Of a DNA stretch of 51,147 bases, positions 7,972 to 16,077 are shown one piece after another. The DNA is taken from assembly GCA_016235825.1 (NCBI GenBank), contig JACRIL010000053.1:1-51147 (forward strand), written 5' to 3'. Source of the stretch: Planctomycetota bacterium. GTDB lineage: Bacteria > Planctomycetota > Phycisphaerae > SM23-33. The position numbers and the translations under genes were made by a program. The notes below the pieces were generated by a model. That model did no database searches, was not told the origin of the DNA, and saw only the letters and a list, made by a program, of their open reading frames with translations. Position 1 is the first letter of the stretch. The number at the start of each line of letters is the position of its first letter.

Positions 7972-8723
7972 GTGCCGACCTCTTTGGGGTTGCCCGCAGG
8001 GCTGAAGCATATCCGGCGGTTCCACCAGTGCGCCACGTGCATCCCGAACTCGTGCGGGTGCTCGATCATCGGGGCGTGCGAACACTTGTCGATGAAGATC
8101 AGCTCGGAACTTACGATAAGCCGGCGGAACTCCTCGGCCACGTCGGGCGGGGTTATCTGGTCCTGCCGGCCCCAGATCAGCAGCGTCGGGCAGGTTATCG
8201 AGGGCATGCGCTCGGACAGGTTGTCGCGCTTGGCCGATTTGGCCAGGTCTATCAGCGTGCGGGTGGATGCGCGGTTGTAGATCAGGTCCTTGATCTGGTC
8301 CACCAGTTCATCGGTAACGTGGACTTCGTCGTGAAAAACCTCGCATATCTTGTCGTGTATCCATTCGCGGGTCGGCCTCCTGCCTACGAACGAGAAAATG
8401 CTCCGCTCGAACAGCCCGCTGGATGCGGTCAGCACCAGCCCGGCGACCCTGTCGGGCACGCGGAAGGTCAGCGACATCGCCACGTGTCCGCCGAGGCTGT
8501 TGCCCATGACGACGAATTTGTCCCAGCCGGCCTCGTCGATATAATGCTGGGCGTAGTCGGTCAGGGTCTGCACGCTGTTGAGGTTCGCCTCCTCAAAGAA
8601 CGGAAAGTGAATCGCGACCGGATTGCAGGTCCGCGGCAGGCAGGGGATGATGCCCTTCCAGTTGGCCGGCTGCCCCATCAGACCGTGCAACATCACCAGC
8701 GGCATTGTCTGGCTTTGTTCCAA
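7968..8723 (-). CDS. alpha/beta-fold hydrolase
   Basis: A 251-residue serine hydrolase of the alpha/beta fold, cytoplasmic. LVMLHGLMGQPANW gives the oxyanion-hole HG. The nucleophile elbow is GNSLGGH (Ser76), the acid is in LLIWGRQDQITP (Asp187) and the base is in CSHAPMIEHP (His215), completing the triad. The start is TTG at 8723, with AGGAGG 8 nt upstream. It is coupled by a 4-bp overlap to the GH3-family gene, suggesting that the two act on the same acyl compound, for example release and re-activation of an acyl group. The substrate cannot be named. Confidence 0.88.
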   Translation of the reverse strand: MEQSQTMPLVMLHGLMGQPANWKGIIPCLPRTCNPVAIHFPFFEEANLNSVQTLTDYAQHYIDEAGWDKFVVMGNSLGGHVAMSLTFRVPDRVAGLVLTASSGLFERSIFSFVGRRPTREWIHDKICEVFHDEVHVTDELVDQIKDLIYNRASTRTLIDLAKSAKRDNLSERMPSITCPTLLIWGRQDQITPPDVAEEFRRLIVSSELIFIDKCSHAPMIEHPHEFGMHVAHWWNRRICFSPAGNPKEVGT

Positions 8724-8866
8724 CCTGTCAGCCTCCTGTTGTCCGTAACATTAGTGGCATATTCACAAAGCCAGTTTATCTGCCGCCGCGGGCAGTGTCA
8801 ATCCGGCTTTGCGTCAAATGACGCCTAAAACCGGAAAGTAACGGGTTGCCAATGCCTGCCTGACCG

Positions 8867-9298
8867 CTAATTTGCCGGGGCGCTGGCCGTGGCGGCTGGT
8901 TCCGGGCCGATCAGGATCAGGTCGCCCGGCTCGAAGCCCATTCTCCTGCCTGCCGACGCGCTGATCCTGAAGAGCGGCGCCGGCTTGCCGTTCAGGTTCG
9001 CCTGCTCGGCGGCCAAATCCTGGCGAATGACGGCCTTGGACGGCAGATCGATCTGCGGGAACATGGCGGGCATCTTTGTCATTACAGACTGAAGCTTCTG
9101 CTGGTACTGAACCAGTTCGGCCACATTCTGCTCAGCCGCGCCCCGCTTTCTCCGCTCGACAAACCAGAGCATCGCAAGGCAGATTATTATCAGTAGCAGC
9201 AACCCGCCGACTATGATCAGGAATTTTGCGTCGCCGGCCGCCTGCGGCGCGGCAGCTCCGTTATTTCCGTCACCCTGATTCGTTTGATTATCCGTCAT
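8867..9298 (-). CDS. single-pass membrane protein, unknown function
   Basis: Not recognised. It has 143 residues: a polar Asn/Gln/Gly/Ala-rich N-terminus, then one membrane helix at about 26-46 (FLIIVGGLLLLIIICLAMLW). A basic stop-transfer (ERRKRG) follows, then a short coiled coil (EQNVAELVQYQQKLQSVMTKM) and a compact C-terminal region ending in GDLILIGPEPAATASAPAN. AAAGG lies upstream of the ATG. Topology suggests cytoplasmic N-terminus and external C-terminal domain. It is followed upstream by repeat composite I, so it is a single-gene unit. Confidence 0.6.
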   Translation of the reverse strand: MTDNQTNQGDGNNGAAAPQAAGDAKFLIIVGGLLLLIIICLAMLWFVERRKRGAAEQNVAELVQYQQKLQSVMTKMPAMFPQIDLPSKAVIRQDLAAEQANLNGKPAPLFRISASAGRRMGFEPGDLILIGPEPAATASAPAN

Positions 9299-9320
9299 TT
9301 TAGCAACCTTTCTTTTTTAC

Positions 9321-10247
9321 GGTTTCCATTCCAAAAACGTGGTTGGATAATGCCATATGGGCACGGTTTGCAAGCAAACCGTGGCACCCGCGCGGGGCGA
9401 CAGGTGAGTCCCAATTCTCCTCACCTTGCGGATTTCGCGGAGCCGCGGTCAAGGCCCGAAGGGCCGGCAGATAGTAGCCCCAGGTGAAGCGGAGGACGGC
9501 AACCGCCGTCCGAAACGAAACCTGGGGACAAATCGTCATTGAATAAGTTCCCAAATCTCCGTTCGCGCCACGGCAGAATCGGCAGAATTCTCGAATACCA
9601 AGTCCAATGAGAATGGCCGATTCATTGTTCTGTTGCCGCATCTGCCTGTGGCGTGGGCATCTTGCCCGCGTGTGACGAGGGCGTCCCGCCCTCGCGCGGC
9701 AGGCGGCGCCCTCAAACGAAGCGGCTTGTCCGGCGTAGTCTTGACGAAGCCGGAAGCGGAGTTTGGGGGTGCCGGTTAATTTATTGACGCCTTCAAGAAC
9801 TCCACCCCCAAGCTCCACTTCGTTTCGCTTGAGGGTGCCACCAACCGATGCATCGACCAAAATCTTCGGCCGGGAGGTTCCGGAATTTTGGCGCGTCTGC
9901 CGGTGGCGGGATCGGAAATTTGGAACTTCATTGAATGGACGGGTTTTCCCCGGGTTTCGCTTCGTCCGCCTGACGGCGGACTGCGCTGCACCCGGGGCTA
10001 CTTTCTGCCGGCTCTTCGAGCCTTCAAATTGGTCGCACCGGACTTGCAAGGTATTGCTGTCCTTCTGAAAATTCATGCAATGAGACAAAACCGGGACCGA
10101 AATTGTACGGAGAAACTGCTCCTGTCCGACGAATTCTCCCGCAACCGATCTATTGCCGGTTTGTGCCGGTGGCCGTAAAGAGTCAAACACAATGTTGTTA
10201 TTTCGCGGGACCGCCATCTCATTCACCGCTTTTTTGGGAGGTGAACC
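9321..10247. repeat. palindromic repeat composite I (REP/BIME array)
   Basis: This 0.9-kb non-coding block has inverted ends: GGTTTCCATTCCAAAAACG at the left and, on the other strand, GGTTCACCTCCCAAAAAAGC at the right. Inside are a forward core module (9449-9530: GGCCCGAAGGGCC hairpin, ATAGTAGCCCC, nested palindrome ending CCTGGGG) and the reverse core (9943-10033). There is also a GTGG-type palindrome (9359-9390) and hairpins GGGCATCTTGCCC and GAGGGCGTCCCGCCCTC near 9655-9700. The sequence between the cores is itself partly self-complementary. A minus-strand open frame of about 300 codons runs through it, but is an artefact of the repeat. Confidence 0.85.
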
Positions 10248-10256
10248 TCATTTCCA

Positions 10257-11714
10257 TTATCTACATGGTTGTACCAGCCCCAGGCTCTTTGATATCCGAC
10301 GGTCCCTGTCCGGCGCCATGAAATCGGCGAACCGCGGCAGAGGCCGGTTCTTCTTTGAATAATAATATCTCAGCCCCCGCTGAATGGCCAGATTCGCCAG
10401 CCAGGCATTTTTCTTGAGCGGGAAAATCTTGAGCCTGCTGAACGTGCTGGCCGGGGAATAAAATTCGTTGATGGCCGCCATCTGGACGTGGCGGAGCTGA
10501 TTGACCGTCATTTTTTTCGGCTCGAACACGACCGTCGCGCCGTTGTACTTGTCCCAGTCTGTGGTGAGCAGCCGGCCCTGCGAGCGATACTGCTCGAAGA
10601 CGGCCGTGCCAGGATACGGCGTGAGGATCGGGCAGCAGATCATGCACAGGTCGGCCCGCTGGGCGAACCGGACGGCGTTCATGCAGTCGCGCCAGTCGTC
10701 GCTGTCGAAACCCAGGATGAAGCTGCCCCAGATGCTTATCCGGTACGATTGTATCTTTTTGATGAGCTGCACATACTGCCCCGCGTCCACGTACCGCTTG
10801 CCCGCCTCGCGCAGCGTGCCTGCCCGCGGGCTTTCCAGACCCAGAATCACCCCGGCACAGCCGCTGTCGCGCATCGCCGCCAGCAGCCGGTCGTTCCGCG
10901 AGATCAGGATGTCGCACTGCGAGGCCCAGCGTATTTTCAGCGGCTTGAGCGCCTCGAAGAGTTCCATCGCCCAGGCGTGGTTGCCGGCCACGTCGTCGTC
11001 GGAAAAGATGAATGTCCGCGATTTGAACAATTCCTTCGCCTGCCTGATCTCATTGACTATGTCGGGGATGGCCCGTTGGCGGAACCGCCGCCCGAAGATC
11101 GCCGGGGTCGTGCAGAACGTGCAGCCGTGCGGGCAGCCGCGGGTGGTCTGGATCGGGTTGAAGATCAGGTAATCGGCCGGGTTGAGCAGGTCCTTACGCG
11201 GCGTGGCGATCGGGGCGTCGGGACATTCCTGCCAGTCGTAAATCCGGCTCGGCCGGCCCGCCGCAAGATCGTTCAGGGCGCGGGGCAGCGTGCCCTCGGC
11301 GTCGCCGCGGCAGACAATTGTCGCATGTTCCAGGGCCTCCTCGGGTATGGCGGAGGGATGTATGCCGCCCATTATCACCGGCACGCCCAGATGCCGGTAT
11401 TCATCGGCGATTGAGTAGCCCCTCCTGGCCTGCGTGGTCATCGCGCCTATCCCCACGGCGTCGACGCCCGCGGCATCGGCCCGGTGGGGCGAATCGGAGA
11501 GGTTCTCGTCGATTATCTCAACGTCCCAGCCGCTCGGGACGACCGCTGCGCAGATCGCCAGGTTCAGAGGCATGAATAGCCCGCGACGATGGAATGTCAT
11601 CCGCTGGATTACCTCCGGCATGACCAGCGTGGAAAGCGGGCTGCGGGGATTGATCAGCCTGAGTCGGCGGCGGCCTGCGGAAACCGTTAATGGTTGTGCT
11701 TGAGTTTGGGTCAT
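10257..11714 (-). CDS. B12-binding radical SAM protein
   Basis: A two-domain enzyme. Residues up to about 145 form a cobalamin-binding-like Rossmann domain (VEIIDENLSD, GVPVIMGGIHPSAIPEEAL). Next comes a radical SAM domain whose cluster motif is TTRGCPHGCTFC (Cys194, Cys198, Cys201). FSDDDVAGN and GLESPRAGTLREAGK follow, as in HpnJ/BchE-like enzymes. The C-terminus is a basic helical tail. Such proteins methylate or rearrange lipids, porphyrins or natural products. The motif RRGLFMPLNLAICAAVVP resembles hopanoid/lipid-type members, but the substrate is unknown. Start ATG 11714 (MTQTQAQPL) is preferred over an in-frame TTG at 11732. The stop lies 10 bp from composite I. Confidence 0.85.
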   Translation of the reverse strand: MTQTQAQPLTVSAGRRRLRLINPRSPLSTLVMPEVIQRMTFHRRGLFMPLNLAICAAVVPSGWDVEIIDENLSDSPHRADAAGVDAVGIGAMTTQARRGYSIADEYRHLGVPVIMGGIHPSAIPEEALEHATIVCRGDAEGTLPRALNDLAAGRPSRIYDWQECPDAPIATPRKDLLNPADYLIFNPIQTTRGCPHGCTFCTTPAIFGRRFRQRAIPDIVNEIRQAKELFKSRTFIFSDDDVAGNHAWAMELFEALKPLKIRWASQCDILISRNDRLLAAMRDSGCAGVILGLESPRAGTLREAGKRYVDAGQYVQLIKKIQSYRISIWGSFILGFDSDDWRDCMNAVRFAQRADLCMICCPILTPYPGTAVFEQYRSQGRLLTTDWDKYNGATVVFEPKKMTVNQLRHVQMAAINEFYSPASTFSRLKIFPLKKNAWLANLAIQRGLRYYYSKKNRPLPRFADFMAPDRDRRISKSLGLVQPCR

Positions 11715-11741
11715 GAACAGTCCCGTAGCCAAGCGAAAGGC

Positions 11742-12543
11742 AGGAAAATTGCGCCAGATTCTGAGTTTCTTGCGGGTTCAGCGACGTTAAGTTTAAGGCC
11801 CGAAGGGCCGGAAGATAGTAGCCCCGGGTGCAGCGAGTCCGCCGCCAGGCGGACGACTTGTCCGGCGTAGCCTTGGCGAAGCCGGAAGCGGAACCCGGGG
11901 TTTGGCGTCAATCGGCATGTTCCAAAATTCCGCTCGCGCCACGGCAGATAAAACCGGAACCTGAAACAATCCGGCCGACGATTTTCAGCGAGACATTTAT
12001 GGCTCCTGGAGAAAAACAACGCCCATACGAGCGTTTTTCCCACAGCCGACTTATCTGAAGGCGATCCCGGCTTCGTAAAGGTTTTGCCGGATGAGAACGT
12101 TTTTCCCCCCCACGCCGGATAAATATTTCGCCGGAGACTATTGGCTGGTGCGGATTGAAAATCCTGGCTGGTCTGCCAGTGGCGGGATCGAAAATTTGAA
12201 ACTTCATTAAATGGACAAGGTTTCCCCGGGTTTCGCTTCGTCCGCCTGACGGCGGACTTCGCCTTACCCGGGGCTACTTTCTGCCGGCCCTGCGGGCCTC
12301 TAATTTGGCGACAATGAGTTTGCAAGGTATCAGTGTTTTCACAAGATTTCGCTTTGTCTGCCTGACAGCCATAGACCTTCTGAGAATTCATGCGATGAAA
12401 CAAAAACCAGACCAGACTTGTCCGGTTCGGCCACATGTAACCAATCCATTACCCATTCCTGCCTGGATCCATAAAACGGTAAATATAATGTTGTTATTCC
12501 GCAGGGCCGCCATCTCATTCACCGTGTTTTGGGAAGGAGAACC
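11742..12543. repeat. palindromic repeat composite II (REP/BIME array)
   Basis: The block contains a forward core (11793-11901), here interrupted by the CTTGTCCGGCGTAGCC...GAAGCCGGAAGCGG module inside the hairpin, and a reverse core (12219-12308). The right end carries the conserved terminus (GGTTCTCCTTCCCAAAACAC on the minus strand). An inner pair of GCCACGGCAG/CTGCCAGTGGC-type segments makes the whole block a long imperfect palindrome. The left terminal sequence is not found. Frames on the minus strand through it are repeat artefacts. Confidence 0.85.
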
Positions 12544-12562
12544 ATGAGACCCATAGCCCGTC

Positions 12563-13021
12563 CTATTGCAAGTACACCTCGGCGATGGTCCACGGTTCGT
12601 CGCCTGCCTCGATCACCTGTATCCTCAGATACCGCGTGAAGATCGGCGTGAAGAGCATCGCGTGCGAAACCTTGCGGGTGCCGATGCCCTTGTAGCACTG
12701 GCTCCAGTTCTGCCCGTCGAAACTTGTCAGGACGCACATCTTCCGGCAGAACCCGCGCTCGCGGCTGCCGTGGCTCAGAACGATGTAATTCAGCAGCCCG
12801 CCCTTCTTGCCCAGGTCGATAATCAGGACGTTGCCGCCGGATGCGGCGGTGGCTTCCTCGCCGTCGGCCGCCTTTTGGGGGTCCTGCATGTTGCCGCTTA
12901 TAACCCATGTGTTCTTTTCCGGGATCGAACCAAGCAGTTGCCGCCCGTAGTTCGGATTGCACCCGCAGGCAAGGGCCAACAGACCGGCAAGGACCCATAA
13001 AGAGGCCTTTGATAGCCGCAT
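12563..13021 (-). CDS. discoidin-like (F5/8 type C) lipoprotein
   Basis: A 152-residue secreted lipoprotein. The signal (MRLSKASLWVLAGLLALACG) has a lipobox around LALAC. The mature part has the F5/8 type C/discoidin jellyroll pattern: NVLIIDLGKKGGLLNYIVLSH, VLTSFDGQNWSQCYKG and TRYLRIQVIEAGDEPWTIAEVYL, the last being the typical C-terminal strand pair. Such domains bind glycans. Starts further upstream (13039, 13060) are in frame but spoil the signal peptide, so ATG 13021 is chosen. The lipoprotein is single-domain with no attached enzyme, so it may be a binding subunit. Confidence 0.72.
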   Translation of the reverse strand: MRLSKASLWVLAGLLALACGCNPNYGRQLLGSIPEKNTWVISGNMQDPQKAADGEEATAASGGNVLIIDLGKKGGLLNYIVLSHGSRERGFCRKMCVLTSFDGQNWSQCYKGIGTRKVSHAMLFTPIFTRYLRIQVIEAGDEPWTIAEVYLQ

Positions 13022-13247
13022 GAAGACTTGTTCCGTCATATTAATTTGTATCGGTTCCAATCAGCCCTGTGCATCAATCGGGCGGGCGAAATGTGCGGCA
13101 ATCGGCCTTTAAAAACCTTCGCGACCAGACGCAGGTCATGAAACAGGTTATAGCCTTATATTAGCCTTACGTCCACCCGCCGCCAAGTGTTCGTTTGCCA
13201 ATTCCGCAGCCGGCGGAACGGGTTTTAGGGTTCTTTTTGGACGGCGG

Positions 13248-13745
13248 ATGGATTATTATTATGTCATGCTGCTCGTATCTGACATCTGGAATTCGCCCTG
13301 GATCATAATACCGCTGGCGGCGATATATGTCTGGACGTGTTTCAGGATAGGCTTGACCGCCAGCCAGTACGGCCGGCGGTTATGGGTCTGGTTCCTGATA
13401 AGCCTGTGCTTCACGGCCATCCCGGCGGCCATTTTTCTTTGGATCGACTATTTCAGGCTCAGACGCCGCCAGCAGTTGGAGGAAGATGAGGACGACGAGC
13501 AGGTGGAAGAATCGGCCGGGCAACTGCCGGCGGCGACGGCAACTCCGGCAGTTTCGACGGCCCCTGCCGTGCGGGCCGTTCAACCGGAAACGGAACCCGA
13601 GGAATCTTCCGGCCCGCTGCCCATGCACGCGATTGTCTGCCCCAACTGCCACGGCATCCTCCAGCCGGGCCAGACCGCCCGTATCGGCGGGATCCTGAAA
13701 TGCCTCAAGTGCGGCCTGCCCATCGACGAGATCAAACTGGCATGA
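13248..13745 (+). CDS. small membrane protein with C-terminal zinc ribbon
   Basis: A 165-residue protein. Two membrane helices occupy roughly residues 17-32 and 45-66 (IIIPLAAIYVWTCF; WVWFLISLCFTAIPAAIFLW). They are followed by a basic patch, an acidic/Ala-Pro-Thr linker and a C-terminal zinc ribbon with the pairs CPNC and CLKC. The ribbon is probably cytoplasmic. Function is not recognised. Ribbons of this kind often mediate protein or nucleic-acid contacts. Its stop overlaps the cinA start (ATGA), so the two are translationally coupled. Confidence 0.7.
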   Translation: MDYYYVMLLVSDIWNSPWIIIPLAAIYVWTCFRIGLTASQYGRRLWVWFLISLCFTAIPAAIFLWIDYFRLRRRQQLEEDEDDEQVEESAGQLPAATATPAVSTAPAVRAVQPETEPEESSGPLPMHAIVCPNCHGILQPGQTARIGGILKCLKCGLPIDEIKLA

Positions 13746-14971
13746 ACGCGATTATAATGTCCGTCGGCGACGAACTGGTGAGCGGCCAGACCGTGGACAC
13801 CAACAGCGCCCACATAGCCCTGGAACTCGCCGGGCGGGGCATAACCGCCGTCGAGCATGTTACCATGCCCGACAGCCGGCCGGAAATCGCCCAGGCAATA
13901 TTGCTGGCCGCAAACAAGGTTGAACTGCTGATTATCAGCGGCGGGTTGGGGCCGACTGCCGACGACATTACCCGCCAGGCCCTGGCCGAGGCGATGGGCA
14001 CGGAGCTGGAACTCAACGAGGCGTGCCTGGCCGAACTGGAGGCCTTTTTTAAAATCCGCCATCGCCAGATGAACCAGACCAATAAGATTCAGGCATACAT
14101 CCCGCGCGGGGCGACGCCGATACCCAACCCGCTCGGCACGGCGCCCGGCCTGCGGGCGGCAATAGGCCGGACACAGATCTTCGTCATGCCCGGCGTGCCC
14201 AGCGAGATGAAGAAAATGCTCGCCGACCACGTCCTGCCGGCGGTGGGCGGGTCGGCCGGGGCGGCCGTCATTCGCATTTTGCATACCTTCGGGCAGGGCG
14301 AGTCGGACATTGCCTCCAGGATCGAGGACCTTATGGCCCGCGGGCGGAATCCGCTGATCGGCACGACCGTGGCCGCGGGGATGGTCTCTGTCCGCCTGAT
14401 TTGTCGGGCGGCGGACCGCCAGGCCGCCGGGAAACTCTCCGACCAGGCTATCGCGGAACTTCGCGGCCGGCTGGGCAACCTGGTCGTGGGCGAGGGCGAG
14501 CAGACGATGGCCGGTGTTGCCGGCGAACTGCTCAGACGAAAAAATGCCACGCTCGCCACCGCCGAAAGCTGCACCGGCGGGATGATCGGCCAGCTTGTAA
14601 CATCGGTCAGCGGCTCGAGCGATTATTACCTCGGCGGGATCGTGTCGTATTCTTACGAGGCCAAAACCGCTCTGCTCGATGTGCCGGCCGAACTCCTCGC
14701 CGCGCACGGGGCCGTAAGCCATCAGGTCGCCGAGGCCATGGCCAAAGGGGCCAAACAGCGATTCGCCAGCACGTGGGCAATCTCGGTAACCGGCATCGCC
14801 GGCCCGACGGGCGGCTCCGAAGCCAAACCGGTCGGCCTGGTCTTTATCGGCCTTGCCGGTCCCGACGGCTCAATCGCCGTCCACAGACACATCCTGCCCG
14901 GCACCCGCGACATCGTCCGCCTCCGCAGCAGCCTGACAGCCCTGAATCACCTGAGACTGGCACTGATTTAG
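13742..14971 (+). CDS. cinA: CinA: NMN deamidase / ADP-ribose pyrophosphatase-type protein
   Basis: Full-length two-domain CinA (409 residues). The N-terminal MoCF/COG1058 domain opens AIIMSVGDELVSGQTVDTNS and has ISGGLGPTADDITRQA. The C-terminal PncC domain has LATAESCTGGMIGQLVTSVS, GIVSYSYEAKTALLDV and SVTGIAGPTGGSEAKPVGLV, the NMN-deamidase signature. It recycles nicotinamide mononucleotide, and the N-domain hydrolyses ADP-ribose. ATG 13742 overlaps the previous stop. The frame is open upstream, but the family start is here. An NAD(P)HX epimerase lies 6 kb away, a second NAD-repair function. Confidence 0.95.
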   Translation: MNAIIMSVGDELVSGQTVDTNSAHIALELAGRGITAVEHVTMPDSRPEIAQAILLAANKVELLIISGGLGPTADDITRQALAEAMGTELELNEACLAELEAFFKIRHRQMNQTNKIQAYIPRGATPIPNPLGTAPGLRAAIGRTQIFVMPGVPSEMKKMLADHVLPAVGGSAGAAVIRILHTFGQGESDIASRIEDLMARGRNPLIGTTVAAGMVSVRLICRAADRQAAGKLSDQAIAELRGRLGNLVVGEGEQTMAGVAGELLRRKNATLATAESCTGGMIGQLVTSVSGSSDYYLGGIVSYSYEAKTALLDVPAELLAAHGAVSHQVAEAMAKGAKQRFASTWAISVTGIAGPTGGSEAKPVGLVFIGLAGPDGSIAVHRHILPGTRDIVRLRSSLTALNHLRLALI

Positions 14972-15085
14972 AATTGGAAACATGACTGTTGATCGGCAAA
15001 TTACGGGAAGTAGCACTTTTTGACGGGTAAATCGAACTTGCCGCCGGACAATGATTGTCAGACCATAAATCTGCAAGGGGTTTTG

Positions 15086-15400
15086 ATGAGCGTTGAACAA
15101 GTAGAAATCATCGACTTCATCGGTATAAACAAGGACACTGGCAAGGTGGTACTAACGATCTCGGACCATTTGGACTGGGCAGATTCACACTTGCATCTTC
15201 AGAAACTACAGGACAAGCTCAATTCCTATCTTCGCTTTTGTGAAAGCGGAGAGCTATATAAGACGTATCCTGACGCAAAAGGAAGGAATGTCGTTTTGAG
15301 TATTGCCGCAAAATATCCCTTTTCACCAGAGGGGGAGGCATTCTTTTCAAAAGCAAAGATTTCTATTGAACGTGCTGGTTTCAGTTTAGAACTTGTCTGA
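15086..15400 (+). CDS. small conserved protein (DUF6572-like)
   Basis: A 104-residue soluble protein starting MSVEQVEIIDFIGINKDTGK, with VVLTISDHLDW and YLRFCESGELYKTYPDAKGR. This pattern recalls a family of small bacterial proteins of unknown function (DUF6572 from memory, not verified). ATG 15086 follows AAGGGG at 6 nt. The in-frame ATG at 15020 has no such site. It is lower in GC than cinA upstream. Repeats begin 16 bp after its stop. Genes of this type often travel near polymorphic-toxin immunity proteins, but no toxin is present here. Confidence 0.65.
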   Translation: MSVEQVEIIDFIGINKDTGKVVLTISDHLDWADSHLHLQKLQDKLNSYLRFCESGELYKTYPDAKGRNVVLSIAAKYPFSPEGEAFFSKAKISIERAGFSLELV

Positions 15401-15416
15401 TTCATCTCGGCTTTGT

Positions 15417-16070
15417 GTAGCAGGCGCCATGTCCGGTTTTCGCGGCGAACGATAAAAACGGGTGCCACTGCTCGCATCTGTTTGCGAGCATGTTCTTTTT
15501 TAAATCCCGTTTGACATGCAATTTGTTGCATGTGGAATTTCCAAGGATCATTGGCCGGGGTATTCCAGGATATCGGCGTGTCTGCCAGTGGCGCGAGCGA
15601 GAATTTGGGGGTTTGTTGAATGACGACATTCCCAGGGTTCCGCTTCGTCCGCCTGACGGCAGAATGCGCTTCACCCGGGGCTATTTTCAGACGCACCTGA
15701 CGGTGCTGAAACGCCCGCTACACACAGGGATGGTGTCATTTCCGGTTTTCGCGCCGAATGGTGAATCCGGCTTCGCTGCGCTACGCCGAGACAAGCGGGC
15801 GCCAGCGCTCGCATCTGTTTATCTCGGCGCAGCGCAGCGAAGCCGGATTGCGAGTATATGCTTTTTTAGTGCGTTGCCTGGAAGGCTTTGGCGTAAACAT
15901 GACGTTGGGCAGGAGACAGATGCGATCGGAAGGAAAAAAAGAACATGGCCGCAAACATATACGTCCGATGGCGCCCGCACCACAAAAGGGCAAAATATTG
16001 TTTGATTCTCCCCCGTAACTAACCCAATGCCCGGCCTTGCAAACTTCCGGTGCGCAAAGTAGGGTATCTC
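15417..16070. repeat. repeat block III: hairpin-repeat copies 2 and 3 and a reverse REP core
   Basis: Copy 2 of the hairpin repeat is at 15417-15502 (GTAGCAGGCGCC, AAAAACGGGTGCCA, stem TGCTCGCA/TGCGAGCA, T-run). A reverse core module lies at 15627-15712. Copy 3 at 15741-15867 has the same frame but carries two extra 27-bp arms (15765-15791 and 15822-15848) that are inverse to each other at 26 of 27 positions. The tail (15960-16030) shares GGGCAAAATATTGTTTGA and CTCCCCCGTAACT with the inverted element inside composite VI. No gene is seen. Confidence 0.8.
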
Positions 16071-16077
16071 GCGCGAA

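Noticed and set aside
9300..10226. 308-codon minus-strand frame
   Set aside because: It runs end to end through composite I, has a repeat-derived start, and similar sequence recurs in the other composites on either strand. It is repeat, not gene.
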